Shown: positions 7,376 to 15,501, counted from the first letter of the stretch. The stretch: 33,002 nt of DNA from Loigolactobacillus jiayinensis (GCF_003946445.1 NZ_RHOF01000043.1:1-33002), one strand, 5' to 3'. Notes: a model not told the origin generated them from the letters alone. Numbers and translations are program-made.

Positions 7376-7411
7376 TTGTAAATTTACTGTTTTTTTCATC
7401 TTTATATAGTG
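7376..7411 (+). promoter_or_regulatory. promoter-like bipartite element, copy 2
   Basis: Repeats the element at 6608-6643: TTGTA (7376-7380), 10 nt, then TTTTTTCATC continuing to TATAGTG at 7411, followed by AGGAC in both copies. Placed just after the terminator and about 340 nt before xis, it is a candidate promoter for the long xis leader. Confidence 0.5.
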
Positions 7412-7751
7412 AGGACATAAATAATACGCTCCTCTTGCTCTTTGACAACTACATAATGACTACTAAAGACAAACATCCCTAAGTTAGCATGACTGTAACA
7501 GACGCCATAACCTTATTTTAAGCGAGCGCCCCCTATTCCAGTAAATGTACCCCCTACCAAGTACGGCATTAATCTTAGCGATGGATAATGATACTTCCAC
7601 GAGGCTCCCACGTAACGAGGAGAGGTGAGATTCCTATGCGTCTGCTGGTAACAGACCTTTAGTAGTCAGTTCAATAAATAAAATTAGCTACCTATGCTAA
7701 AACGTAAATTTATGCTTTCTAAGCAACTTTAACAATAAGGGGTGAATTCCT
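7412..7751 (+). other. long leader-like region upstream of xis with nested inverted repeats
   Basis: No ORF seen. Nested complementary segments: TGACTACTAAAG (7457-7468) with CTTTAGTAGTCA (7657-7668), and inside them CAGACGC (7499-7505) with GCGTCTG (7638-7644). A small GTCTG/CAGAC hairpin lies near 7640-7656, and two related segments, CCCCCTATTCCAGTA (7529-7543) and CCCCCTACCAAGTA (7550-7563), sit in the middle. The layout suggests a folded RNA leader, or a DNA site such as oriT or a recombination-control site. No known family recognised. Confidence 0.45.
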
Positions 7752-8048
7752 ATTAATAATGAATTAACAATCAATATCAGTGATAAACAGCTTGAAAATT
7801 TGCGTTCCCAACTCTACTCACTTCTTTTGGAAGAAGTTAGCAAAGTAAAGCATGAAGCCGAATTAACTATACGCTACCTGAAGAAGAAAGAAGCGTGCGA
7901 TTATCTCCGTGTTTCTAATAATACGTTGGACAAGTGGATTGCTTTCGGACTACCACAAATCAGTGTTGGCGGTTCTGTTCGCTACGATCGCATTGCTTTA
8001 GATCAATGGATGACTAAGGTGGCCCAAGATGGTAGAATCAAGTTGTAG
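7752..8048 (+). CDS. xis: excisionase (Xis), MerR/HTH_17-type
   Basis: An excisionase-type DNA-binding protein whose winged-helix core is clear: IRYLKKKEACDYLRVSNNTL, then DKWIAFGLPQISVGGSVRYD. Xis binds near the attachment sites and directs the integrase towards excision. I place the start at ATT 7752 (reads NNELTINISDKQLENLRSQL after the initiator), because AAGGGGTG lies 7 nt upstream and the frame is open from there, giving 98 residues. The first standard codon, TTG 7800, has no ribosome binding site and would cut 16 residues. Followed 66 nt later by int, as in Tn916-like elements. Confidence 0.85.
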   Translation: MNNELTINISDKQLENLRSQLYSLLLEEVSKVKHEAELTIRYLKKKEACDYLRVSNNTLDKWIAFGLPQISVGGSVRYDRIALDQWMTKVAQDGRIKL

Positions 8049-8114
8049 TCTTACGTTTACTTTACTTGGGCTTCCACTTAGTTATTACTGGAAACTTCAA
8101 AGGAGTAAATAATT

Positions 8115-9356
8115 ATGGCAATTACGAAAACAGCAGCAGGTAACTATCGAGTGGAGGTGTTCTATCCCCAAAGTGTACGTAAAGTATTGGGTGTTAAAAC
8201 TGCACGTTATCGAAAAACGTTTGATTCATTGAAAGAAGCAAGACGTAAAGAACGCCAAGTTAATATGGTGATCGATGAAGCCAAGAGTACTAAAGAAGCC
8301 CCGGTAAAAAGAATGAATGGCGACATTAGTTTTCATGATTTTTATGTACAAGTCTTCTGGCCAATGTATATTGCCGGTTCAACTGGACGAACTCACGTTA
8401 TTCCAACTAAAGCAACCATCGATAACACTGCTAGCTTGTTCAAGAAGCATTTATTACCAAAGTTTGGTGACTATTCCATCAACGAGCTAAATGAAGACAA
8501 GAGTATCGTCATTAATGAGATGCTTTTGTTGTCAGAAAAGTATGCGAATGTTCGTACACTAAAAAGTTATGTCCGCCAAATGTTTGAATTAGCTGAAGTG
8601 ATGGATTATATCGAATATAGTCGACTTGAAAAGCCCCTTCGTTTAATCAATGCACCCAAGAAAGACCGCCTCAAAAGAAAACGTCAGCGAGCGGGCGAAT
8701 CATTGACCGCTGGTGAATTACTGGATTGGTTAGCGGCAGCTAAAGCCGATTATGAGCGTGGTAAGTTAATTCTACAAGATTATCTCTTATTTCTGTTAAC
8801 TTTGAACATGGGTGATCGTAAAAGTGAATCCTACGCGTTGAAATGGAAATATATTGATTTTGATGAAGGCTACCTCTTCTTAATCCGTGCGCTGGATAAG
8901 TATGGTGAAGAAAAAGATACCAAGGGTCACAAGCTCAGTAAAATGGAATTACCTGCTGACATTCTCTCCATGCTGCGTGAATGGAAAGCACTTCAGAAAG
9001 AAGAGCTAGCAGATATCGGTGTTGAGCAAGATGAAGAACAACTGGTTTTCACGTACACTAACTTCCGTGGTGGTCTTAATCAACCACTGCACAGTGACTA
9101 TTTAAATTACCGAATCAATTCAATTCAGCACCGCCATCCAGAGTTAGCTCATCTACATCCACACAAATTGCGGCATACATTTAGTACACTCGCCCATGAA
9201 GGTGGTGCTTCAATTGAAAAAATATCGGAACAATTAACGCATTCCGATATTAAAACAACTAGAATCTATGTTAATTCACCAGATGTTATTGATTTAGAGA
9301 ACCACAGAATGTTCGTAAATCGGTTAAATCAAGAGAAAAAACGATCCATCAAATAA
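8115..9356 (+). CDS. int: tyrosine recombinase / phage-type integrase
   Basis: A 413-residue integrase of standard length. The N-terminal arm-binding domain (about 1-55, with YRKTFDSLKEARRKERQ) is followed by a core-binding SAM-like domain (about 70-175) and the catalytic domain (about 190-400). Active-site residues visible are R235 (GDRKSE), H350 and R353 (HPHKLRHTF), H376 (LTHSD) and the nucleophile Y385 (TRIYVN); a catalytic Lys lies around 266-276. ATG start with AGGAG 9 nt upstream. It catalyses site-specific integration and excision with the upstream excisionase. Its 3' end faces the 3' end of rpsI, supporting that gene as attachment site. Confidence 0.95.
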   Translation: MAITKTAAGNYRVEVFYPQSVRKVLGVKTARYRKTFDSLKEARRKERQVNMVIDEAKSTKEAPVKRMNGDISFHDFYVQVFWPMYIAGSTGRTHVIPTKATIDNTASLFKKHLLPKFGDYSINELNEDKSIVINEMLLLSEKYANVRTLKSYVRQMFELAEVMDYIEYSRLEKPLRLINAPKKDRLKRKRQRAGESLTAGELLDWLAAAKADYERGKLILQDYLLFLLTLNMGDRKSESYALKWKYIDFDEGYLFLIRALDKYGEEKDTKGHKLSKMELPADILSMLREWKALQKEELADIGVEQDEEQLVFTYTNFRGGLNQPLHSDYLNYRINSIQHRHPELAHLHPHKLRHTFSTLAHEGGASIEKISEQLTHSDIKTTRIYVNSPDVIDLENHRMFVNRLNQEKKRSIK

Positions 9357-9455
9357 TCGCTTTTTAACCAAACAACAGCCAAATAGCAGTCAAAATAACG
9401 GACAAAATAATAGTCAATTTAAACCGTTTTTCTCGATAAAAAGAAGTCCTCAAAA

Positions 9456-9545
9456 AAGGCTTCGCACACGAAACAACGGAAGGCTTCGTACCAACCGTCG
9501 TACCAATTGCTAAAAACGGCACAAAAAAACACACCACCGTACCAA
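9456..9545. repeat. short direct repeats between int and rpsI (candidate arm-type sites)
   Basis: AAGGCTTCG occurs at 9456-9464 and 9480-9488. CGTACCAA occurs at 9487-9494, 9499-9506 and 9538-9545, the first two exactly 12 bp apart. Tyrosine integrases with an N-terminal arm-binding domain use such repeats near element ends. Assignment is by position only. Confidence 0.45.
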
Positions 9546-9562
9546 CGGTAATGTGCTTGAAA

Positions 9563-9587
9563 CGTTGATATCCCAACGATATTAACG
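9563..9587. other. candidate attachment-site core overlapping the rpsI stop codon
   Basis: CGTTGATATC (9563-9572) and GATATTAACG (9578-9587) form a 10-bp inverted repeat with one mismatch around a 5-bp centre. The right arm contains the rpsI stop codon (9582-9584). This is the layout of paired core sites for a tyrosine recombinase. In rpsI mRNA the same bases form a weak hairpin, so a terminator role is the alternative. Confidence 0.4.
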
Positions 9588-9977
9588 CTTTGAAAATTGA
9601 CTAGCTTTACGAGCTTTCTTAAGACCTGGCTTCTTACGTTCCTTCATACGTGGGTCACGAGTTAACATGCCGGCACGCTTTAATGGGCCACGGAAATCAG
9701 GGTCAACGTTTAATAACGCACGTGAGATACCATGACGAATTGCACCAGCTTGGCCTGAGAAGCCACCACCATTGACGTTAACTAAAACGTCATAGCTGTC
9801 AGCTGTATCAGTGATGCCAAATGGTTGTACCATATCTTCACGAAGATTTGCAAATGGAACATAATCTGTTTGGTCTTTGCCGTTGATCGTAATTTTACCA
9901 GTACCAGGTACTAAACGTACACGGGCAACTGAGTTCTTACGACGACCTGTACCAATATATTGAACTTTTTCTGCCAA
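9582..9977 (-). CDS. rpsI: 30S ribosomal protein S9
   Basis: A 131-residue S9, full length, with the conserved opening [20 protein letters not shown], central [18 protein letters not shown] and the invariant basic tail KASQFSKR whose final Arg reaches the P-site tRNA. ATG start with GGAGG upstream. Co-transcribed with rplM, 13 nt upstream. The full C-terminus shows that the neighbouring integrative element either preserved or rebuilt the gene end. The normal downstream terminator has apparently been displaced by the element. Confidence 0.98.
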   Translation of the reverse strand: MAEKVQYIGTGRRKNSVARVRLVPGTGKITINGKDQTDYVPFANLREDMVQPFGITDTADSYDVLVNVNGGGFSGQAGAIRHGISRALLNVDPDFRGPLKRAGMLTRDPRMKERKKPGLKKARKASQFSKR

Positions 9978-9990
9978 TTCAGTTCCCTCC

Positions 9991-10434
9991 TTAAATTAGG
10001 TTTGTAATATCCAAAGTTTCTGGTTGTTGTGCAGAATTCTTGTGTTCAGGACCTGCGTAAACATGCAATTTCATAAATTGAGCATGACCCAAAGTGTTCT
10101 TAGGAAGCATCCCTTTGATGGATAATTCCAATAAACGAATTGGGCTCTTTTCACGTAGTTCGCCTGCAGAAATCTGTTTCAAACCACCTGGATGAAGGGT
10201 ATGATGGTAGTAAATTTTATTGGTTGCTTTACGACCAGTTAAGAGTATCTTTTCAGCATTGATGATGATGACATGATCACCAGTATCAACGTTTGGTGTA
10301 AATGTTGGTTTGTTTTTACCGCGTAAGATAGATGCCACAACTGTGGATAAACGGCCTAATGCAATATCAGTTGCATCGACAACGTACCATTTGTGTTCTA
10401 CTTCGCTAGGTTTTGCTAAATATGTTGAGCGCAC
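9991..10434 (-). CDS. rplM: 50S ribosomal protein L13
   Basis: A 147-residue L13, an early-assembling 23S rRNA-binding protein. Hallmarks are [16 protein letters not shown] near the N-terminus, [12 protein letters not shown] in the middle and [21 protein letters not shown] near the C-terminus. The start is GTG at 10434 with GGAGG 9 nt upstream. First gene of rplM-rpsI, behind its own promoter (10518-10546) and a leader with the look of the L13 leader. Confidence 0.98.
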   Translation of the reverse strand: MRSTYLAKPSEVEHKWYVVDATDIALGRLSTVVASILRGKNKPTFTPNVDTGDHVIIINAEKILLTGRKATNKIYYHHTLHPGGLKQISAGELREKSPIRLLELSIKGMLPKNTLGHAQFMKLHVYAGPEHKNSAQQPETLDITNLI

Positions 10435-10512
10435 GTGTTATTCCTCCATTTTTCTGTGTCTGTTTAAACACCAGTAAGTTTCCGGGGCTTATCGTGGGGT
10501 AAACAGTACCAG
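10435..10512 (-). promoter_or_regulatory. rplM leader, probable L13 leader motif
   Basis: A ~75-nt 5' leader in which CTGTTTA pairs with TAAACAG, closing a stem over a GC-rich interior that includes AAGCCCCGGAAACTT. Position, length and shape fit the L13 leader of Firmicutes, which is thought to bind L13 and repress the operon. The closing pair is seen; the family assignment is inferred. Confidence 0.55.
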
Positions 10513-10517
10513 CTATA

Positions 10518-10546
10518 ATCTTAACTATTTTCACGCAAACTGTCAA
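10518..10546 (-). promoter_or_regulatory. promoter of rplM-rpsI
   Basis: On the minus strand: TTGACA (10541-10546), a 17-nt spacer and TAAGAT (10518-10523). A perfect -35 with ideal spacing, just after the truA stop. Confidence 0.85.
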
Positions 10547-10558
10547 TCATTTTCGTAA

Positions 10559-11344
10559 TTATTTATCATTAATAGCAGGTAAATCTGCTGGACCATCACC
10601 ATAATAAACCTTTTTTAAATATAAGCCACTAGCTGGTGCTGTGTATCGTGCTTGGGTGCGATCCTTGACCTCGTATAAACGTAAAATATCGTGCACTGGG
10701 CGACGTTCATTACCAATTTCCAACGCCACGCCCACCATGATTCGGACCATGTTGTACAAAAAGCCGTTACCATAAAATTCAAAAACTAATTCATCATTGC
10801 TTGGGTCCTCAGTTACTGTCGCCGCAAAAATTGTCCGTACTTTATTTTTAACACTACCACCAGACGCGGCAAAACTGCTAAAATCGTGTGTCCCCACAAA
10901 ATCAGGTAACGCCGCTTTAATTTTAGCAACATCTAAGCTGTACTTCCAATGGCCAGTATAAAAGCGCCGAAATGGATTCGTATAGTAACCGCGATTGACT
11001 CGATAAACGTAGCGTTTACCAGTAGTCCCATAGCGTGCGTGAAAATCTGGTGACGCAATCTGGCAATCTTTGACCACGACATCCAAGGGCAACATGCTGT
11101 TCAGCGCTTTTAACATTGCTGGTGCCGGCAATTCAAACGGAAAATCAAAATGAACGACTTGACCAAGCGCGTGCACCCCAGCATCAGTCCGCCCAGACCC
11201 ATTGACCACGATTCGCGTTGCTGATTTAGCAATCGTTTTGACGGCTTTTTCCAGAACGCTCTGAACGGTACGCTGCTTTGTTTGTAACTGAAAACCCGCA
11301 AACTGGGTCCCATCATACGCAATAGTGACTTTATATCTTAACAA
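10559..11344 (-). CDS. truA: tRNA pseudouridine(38-40) synthase TruA
   Basis: Forms pseudouridine at tRNA positions 38-40 in the anticodon arm. From TTG 11344 it is 261 residues: [17 protein letters not shown] at the N-terminus, and the catalytic loop [11 protein letters not shown] with nucleophile D54. C-terminal motifs [16 protein letters not shown] and PASGLYL are typical. I choose TTG 11344 because AGAAAGGAG lies 9 nt upstream of it; a start at TTG 11365 would put that ribosome binding site inside the protein. A terminator-like hairpin (11368-11402) immediately precedes the gene. Confidence 0.95.
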   Translation of the reverse strand: MLRYKVTIAYDGTQFAGFQLQTKQRTVQSVLEKAVKTIAKSATRIVVNGSGRTDAGVHALGQVVHFDFPFELPAPAMLKALNSMLPLDVVVKDCQIASPDFHARYGTTGKRYVYRVNRGYYTNPFRRFYTGHWKYSLDVAKIKAALPDFVGTHDFSSFAASGGSVKNKVRTIFAATVTEDPSNDELVFEFYGNGFLYNMVRIMVGVALEIGNERRPVHDILRLYEVKDRTQARYTAPASGLYLKKVYYGDGPADLPAINDK

Positions 11345-11367
11345 ATTGTGGCGCTCCTTTCTCAAAC

Positions 11368-11402
11368 AAAAAGTGGGTCTAAAGGTAGCCCTCTAGCCCA
11401 CT
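11368..11402 (-). terminator. terminator-like hairpin between ecfT and truA
   Basis: On the minus strand AGTGGG pairs with CCCACT and, inside, CTAGAGG pairs with CCTTTAG around GCTA, followed by TTTTTG. It lies only about 24 nt before the truA start, leaving no room for a separate truA promoter, so it is more likely an attenuator allowing partial read-through. Confidence 0.7.
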
Positions 11403-11408
11403 GCTTAT

Positions 11409-12206
11409 TTATGCGCGTAACCAAATTAGAATAACGGTTAATATTGCAAAGCCAACTACGGACCAACTATCGATTGCATGCCAGACAAGAACGCGATACT
11501 TACTGCGCCCTTCACCGCCTTGATAACCACGTGCTTCCATAGCAGTAGCTAAATCTTCAGCGCGATTAAATGAGCTGACAAACAACGGAATCAATAACGG
11601 TACCACGGCACGCATTTGTTGAAAAAGATTACCTTCGCCAAAATCAACGCCCCGTGCTCGCTGCGCATTCATAATCTTTTCAGTTTCATCCATTAATGTT
11701 GGTACAAAACGTAAAGCAATCGACAACATCAAGGCCACTTCATAAACTGGAAAATGAACGACTCGTAACGGCTTTAAAATTGCTTCAATTGCATCCGCCA
11801 ACGATAACGGCGGTGTCGTTAACGTCAAAAGTGTCGACATGAAAATAATCAACACAAAGCGCATGAAAATATAGATCCCGTTTACGATCCCAAATTGAGA
11901 TAACACGATTGGCCCCCATGACCAATAGGTGGTACCACCACGCGTGAAAAAAACTTGTAGCAATACAGTGAACAGGATCAACCAAATCAACGGTCGCACG
12001 CCACGAATGAAGAAACTCATTTTAATTTCAGATAGGCGTACTGCTAAAATTGTGAACAGGAATAAAACAAGATAAGTCTGCCAATTATTAGCCAGAAAAA
12101 TAATACCAATATAATAGAAGCTCAATAACAACTTACTTCGTGGATCCAAACGGTGAACCAGCGAATGTCCCGGAATAAAACGGCCTAATAATAACTTATT
12201 CATCAT
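11409..12206 (-). CDS. ecfT: ECF transporter transmembrane subunit EcfT
   Basis: The shared membrane subunit of group II energy-coupling factor transporters. It couples ATP hydrolysis by EcfA1/A2 to exchangeable S components that bind vitamins or other micronutrients. A 265-residue hydrophobic protein with several membrane segments in the first ~130 residues and near the C-terminus. The two Ala-Arg-Gly coupling motifs are present: AQRARG (ARG at 184-186) and MEARGY (ARG at 225-227). The ATG overlaps the end of ecfA2, indicating coupled translation. No S-component gene is nearby, as expected for the shared group II module. Confidence 0.96.
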   Translation of the reverse strand: MMNKLLLGRFIPGHSLVHRLDPRSKLLLSFYYIGIIFLANNWQTYLVLFLFTILAVRLSEIKMSFFIRGVRPLIWLILFTVLLQVFFTRGGTTYWSWGPIVLSQFGIVNGIYIFMRFVLIIFMSTLLTLTTPPLSLADAIEAILKPLRVVHFPVYEVALMLSIALRFVPTLMDETEKIMNAQRARGVDFGEGNLFQQMRAVVPLLIPLFVSSFNRAEDLATAMEARGYQGGEGRSKYRVLVWHAIDSWSVVGFAILTVILIWLRA

Positions 12207-13080
12207 GCGGCTGCACCGCCTCTCGTGGCAATTGCGGCAACAAAGCAGCCGCTAATTCAACTTCGGTTAACGGTAAGCGGTCAAAATGAAAACCTTGCTT
12301 CTGTAGCCGGGCAGCAAACTCAGTTGTTTCAGGTACCCCTAGCTGGCGTTCCTGCAGCCAAGCAACATCCTGAAAGACATCACTAGGCTTACCAACCTTA
12401 GCTATTGTACCGTGCTCCATAACGACCACATGATCAGCGTAACTGGCGACATCCTCCATATGATGGGTAATTAAAATAACCGTCAAATGCTGCTTTTCAT
12501 GTAATTGCGTCACCATACCCATAATTTCACGCCGCCCCGCCGGATCTAGGCCCGCCGTCGGTTCATCGAGCACTAAGACTTCAGGTGTCATCGCCAAAAC
12601 GCCTGCAATAGCCACACGGCGCATTTGACCACCAGACAGGTCAAAGGGTGAGCGTTCTAATAAATCAGCTGGTAAGCCCACTAAATTGAGCATTTCCGCA
12701 GCTTTTTTAGCAGCATCTTCTGCGCTCATACCAAAGTTCATTGGACCGAAAGCAATATCCTTGGCAACTGTTTCTTCAAATAATTGGCTTTCAGGAAACT
12801 GAAATACCATGCCCACCTTCTGGCGTAACGGCTTTAAATGCTTATTATTAGTTTCTGGCGTAATTTTCCGTTCACCAATAGTTACCGTTCCGCTAGTTGG
12901 CTTTAACAAAGCGTTCAAATGCTGTACTAAGGTCGATTTACCACTACCTGTATGGCCGATAATGGCGGTAAAACTATGGTCAGCAATGGTTAAATTAATG
13001 TCATGCAGTGCCTGACTTTCAAATGGTGTACCCGCTTGATAGGTGTAATCTACATCTTTGAATGTAATGTCCACAGCCAA
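12196..13080 (-). CDS. ecfA2: ECF transporter ATP-binding subunit EcfA2
   Basis: The second ATPase of the ECF module (294 residues). Walker A is GHTGSGKST (42-50), the Q-loop is FQFPESQLF, the signature is LSGGQ (148-152), Walker B is VLVLDEP and the H-loop is ITHHMED. The [11 protein letters not shown] segment is typical of EcfA2. Starts at TTG 13080, or GTG 13074 two codons later; either overlaps the end of ecfA1, so the three ecf genes form one translation-coupled operon. It pairs with EcfA1 as a heterodimer on the inner membrane face. Confidence 0.96.
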   Translation of the reverse strand: MAVDITFKDVDYTYQAGTPFESQALHDINLTIADHSFTAIIGHTGSGKSTLVQHLNALLKPTSGTVTIGERKITPETNNKHLKPLRQKVGMVFQFPESQLFEETVAKDIAFGPMNFGMSAEDAAKKAAEMLNLVGLPADLLERSPFDLSGGQMRRVAIAGVLAMTPEVLVLDEPTAGLDPAGRREIMGMVTQLHEKQHLTVILITHHMEDVASYADHVVVMEHGTIAKVGKPSDVFQDVAWLQERQLGVPETTEFAARLQKQGFHFDRLPLTEVELAAALLPQLPREAVQPHDE

Positions 13081-13904
13081 TCCACCAACCCTTCCTCAGT
13101 TAAATATTGCTGCGGGACAACTAAGTTTTGTCGCCGCAAAGCTGCCTTTAAACGCTCCGCATACGGCACATCAAGACCCAATTCAATCAATCGCTCACCA
13201 TACTGAAAGATTTCTGCAGGCGTACCTGATTCCTTGATCTCACCATCATCTAAAATGATGATCCGATTTGCGTTAGCCGCTTCATCAATATCATGTGTAA
13301 TCGAAATAACCGTCAAATTAGCTTGTTCCTTTAACTCACGCACCGTTTCCAAAACTTCAATACGACCAGTAGGATCAAGCATACTAGTTGACTCATCTAA
13401 AATGATGATCTGTGGCTGTAAGGCAATAATACCAGCAATGGCCACGCGTTGTTTTTGACCACCAGATAACCGCGCCGGTTCACGATCAGCAAATTCAAGC
13501 ATGCGCACTCGCTTAAGTGCAGCATGAACCCGCGTTAGCATTTCTTCTCGGGGTAAGCCAATGTTTTCTAATCCAAACGCCACATCATCTTCAACTGTCG
13601 CGCCAACAAACTGATTATCTGGGTTCTGAAAAACCATGCCAATTTGACGCCGAATATTCCAAACATTATCTTCACTTAAGGTAATACCAGCCACACGAAT
13701 CGTACCACTATCTGGCGTTAATGGTAACAAACCATCCAACGACTTAGCTAGTGTTGATTTACCACTACCATTATGGCCAATTATAGCTACCCATTCACCT
13801 TGCTCAATGGTTAAGTTCACATCGTTTAACGCTGGGCGCCCTTCCGTTTGCGGATAACGGAAATTTAAATGTTCGACCTCAATTATTTTTGTCACATCAG
13901 TCAC
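13050..13904 (-). CDS. ecfA1: ECF transporter ATP-binding subunit EcfA1
   Basis: The first ATPase of the ECF module. Walker A is GHNGSGKST (43-51), the Q-loop is [10 protein letters not shown], the signature is LSGGQ (146-150), Walker B is IIILDES and the H-loop is [27 protein letters not shown] is typical of EcfA1. The frame opens at GTG 13904, but AAAGGTG lies 6 nt before the in-frame GTG at 13895, giving 281 residues, which is the more likely start. First gene of ecfA1-A2-T; no strong promoter seen directly upstream, so read-through from rplQ may contribute. Confidence 0.96.
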   Translation of the reverse strand: MTDVTKIIEVEHLNFRYPQTEGRPALNDVNLTIEQGEWVAIIGHNGSGKSTLAKSLDGLLPLTPDSGTIRVAGITLSEDNVWNIRRQIGMVFQNPDNQFVGATVEDDVAFGLENIGLPREEMLTRVHAALKRVRMLEFADREPARLSGGQKQRVAIAGIIALQPQIIILDESTSMLDPTGRIEVLETVRELKEQANLTVISITHDIDEAANANRIIILDDGEIKESGTPAEIFQYGERLIELGLDVPYAERLKAALRRQNLVVPQQYLTEEGLVDWLWTLHSKM

Positions 13905-13998
13905 CTTTGCCGTCCAATTTACTTTTTCTCAATGTTTCCATAATAGCATATTAAGCGCTTTTCGTGTGCGTTTTTCCGTGAAGACTGAAATTTTGCGT

Positions 13999-14026
13999 AA
14001 AAAAAAATCACATTCTAAAATGTGAT
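13999..14026 (-). terminator. terminator of the S10-spc-alpha cluster
   Basis: On the minus strand ATCACATT (14019-14026) and AATGTGAT (14007-14014) pair around TTAG and are followed by eight or more T. It lies about 120 nt after rplQ and 95 nt before ecfA1. Confidence 0.88.
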
Positions 14027-14145
14027 CGAATCCAGAGATTCGCCAACCATCGAGCTAGACTTGGAAAAACAACTAACCAACATCATAACACTCTAGTCAA
14101 ACATTTTAGAAGTGATCCGTTTTTATCCTGGTTGATTATTGACGC
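14027..14145 (-). other. structured 3' region of the rplQ transcript
   Basis: A 6-bp hairpin, CGAATC with GATTCG (14027-14042), lies just before the terminator. The segment complementary to 14101-14116 can also pair with the terminator region 14007-14023 over 16 bp with one bulge, competing with the local hairpin. No ORF. Confidence 0.45.
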
Positions 14146-14529
14146 TTAGTCAACAAACTGTAAAACAACCATTGGTGCGCCATCGCCACGACGAGGCATT
14201 GTCTTGTAAATACGAGTGTAGCCACCGTTACGTTCAGCATAACGTGGGGCAACATCGCTAAACAATTTTTGTAAAACTGTTTGAACAACGACCTTTTCGT
14301 CTTCTTCACGTACGTCAGCAATTTCATCACGGATAAATGCGGCAGCTTGCCGACGGGCAGTTAATGTGCCTTTTTTACCTAATGTGATCATTTTTTCAGT
14401 TGTTGACCGTACTTCTTTAGCGCGAGCTTCAGTAGTCGTGATTTTTTCGTTCATGATTAAATCAGTCGTCAAATCGCGTAACAAAGCTTTACGTTGTGAA
14501 CTTGTGCGACCTAATTTGCGGTAACTCAT
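14146..14529 (-). CDS. rplQ: 50S ribosomal protein L17
   Basis: A 127-residue L17 with the family opening [20 protein letters not shown], then [20 protein letters not shown] and the C-terminal [19 protein letters not shown]. It binds near the peptide exit tunnel of 23S rRNA. Last gene of the alpha part of the cluster, 33 nt after rpoA, as in most bacteria. ATG start with GGGAGG upstream. Confidence 0.98.
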   Translation of the reverse strand: MSYRKLGRTSSQRKALLRDLTTDLIMNEKITTTEARAKEVRSTTEKMITLGKKGTLTARRQAAAFIRDEIADVREEDEKVVVQTVLQKLFSDVAPRYAERNGGYTRIYKTMPRRGDGAPMVVLQFVD

Positions 14530-14562
14530 TAATGTGTTCCCTCCCTTGATGGATTTAGATGA

Positions 14563-15501
14563 TTAATCTTCTTTACGTAATGAAAGGCCTAAATCAGTTA
14601 ATTTTGTTTTAACTTCTTCCAAAGACTTACGTCCAAGGTTGCGGACTTTCATCATGTCAGCTTCCGTCTTGTTAGTCAATTCTTGAACTGTGTTAATACC
14701 GGCACGTTTCAAACAGTTGTATGAACGTACAGATAAATCAAGTTCTTCAATTGTCATTTCAAGCATTTTTTCTTTATGGGTTTCTTCTTTTTCTACCATG
14801 ATTTCAGCGTTTTTAGCTTCATCAGTTAAGTTAACGAAGATATCCAAATGCTCAGTCAAGATTTTAGCAGCTAAACTAATTGCTTCTCGTGGACTAATAG
14901 AACCATTCGTCCAAACATCCAAGGTTAACTTATCAAAGTCATTTCGGCGTCCAACACGGGTGCTTTCAACTTGATAATTAACACGACTGATTGGGGTATA
15001 AATCGAATCGATTGGCAAAACACCGATTGGCATGTCATCAACCTTATTACCATCAGCGGCAACGTAGCCACGACCTTTACGTGCAGTCATGCGAATGTGG
15101 AAACGACCACCTTCAGCAACTGTACACAGATATAGGTCAGGATTTAAGATTTCAACGTCCCCATCAGCCTCAATGTCACCAGCAGTGACTGTTGCTGGAC
15201 CTTTGACGTCGATTTCCAGTGTCTTATCATCATCGGAATCCAACTTCAAAGCGAGTTTTTTGATGTTTAAGATGATTTGCGTAACGTCTTCGGTTACACC
15301 ATCAATGGTCGAAAATTCGTGTAAAACACCATCGATTTGAACACTCGTTACGGCTGCGCCTGGTAATGAAGCCAGCAGAATCCGCCGCAATGAATTACCT
15401 AAAGTTGTCCCATAACCGCGTTCTAACGGCTCAATGACAAACTTACCGTAGTTTGTGCTTTCATCAACCTTGGCAATATTTGGTTTTTCAAATTCGATCA
15501 T
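14563..15501 (-). CDS. rpoA: DNA-directed RNA polymerase alpha subunit
   Basis: A 312-residue alpha subunit. The N-terminal domain (about 1-230) carries the dimer and assembly motifs [20 protein letters not shown] and [16 protein letters not shown]-like sequence (here [20 protein letters not shown]). A flexible linker (about 231-245) leads to the C-terminal domain with [18 protein letters not shown] and [17 protein letters not shown], which contacts UP-element DNA and activators. In-cluster placement between rpsK and rplQ links polymerase supply to ribosome supply. ATG start with a purine-rich site upstream. Confidence 0.99.
   Translation of the reverse strand: MIEFEKPNIAKVDESTNYGKFVIEPLERGYGTTLGNSLRRILLASLPGAAVTSVQIDGVLHEFSTIDGVTEDVTQIILNIKKLALKLDSDDDKTLEIDVKGPATVTAGDIEADGDVEILNPDLYLCTVAEGGRFHIRMTARKGRGYVAADGNKVDDMPIGVLPIDSIYTPISRVNYQVESTRVGRRNDFDKLTLDVWTNGSISPREAISLAAKILTEHLDIFVNLTDEAKNAEIMVEKEETHKEKMLEMTIEELDLSVRSYNCLKRAGINTVQELTNKTEADMMKVRNLGRKSLEEVKTKLTDLGLSLRKED

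Larger units (their letters stand above)
1..9587. mobile_element. integrative element (right end) inserted at the 3' end of rpsI, loaded with insertion sequences
   Basis: The stretch left of rpsI carries only mobile or regulatory genes: an IS110 element, an IS66 remnant holding an IS3 element, a TetR-type regulator, sigma-like and HTH proteins, an excisionase and a tyrosine integrase. The order sigma-like, HTH, Xis, Int is that of the Tn916 regulatory and recombination end. The integrase sits next to the stop codon of rpsI, so I infer integration there; r-protein gene 3' ends are known integration sites for related elements. The left end, relaxase and conjugation genes are not in the window, so whether this is a complete ICE, an island or a remnant cannot be told. 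The left coordinate is simply the window edge. Confidence 0.6.

Noticed and set aside
7529-7563. Two CCCCCTA segments read as a CRISPR-like repeat
   Set aside because: Only two imperfect copies, about 21 bp apart, with no spacers of regular length and no cas genes.
7800-8048. Xis starting at TTG 7800
   Set aside because: No ribosome binding site, and the frame is open upstream to an ATT with a well-placed AAGGGGTG.
9364-9576. A 70-codon minus-strand frame with two hydrophobic stretches between int and rpsI
   Set aside because: It starts at a TTG without a ribosome binding site, runs through the CGTACCAA repeats and the candidate core site, and matches no family I know. The hydrophobic end could be chance in T-rich DNA.
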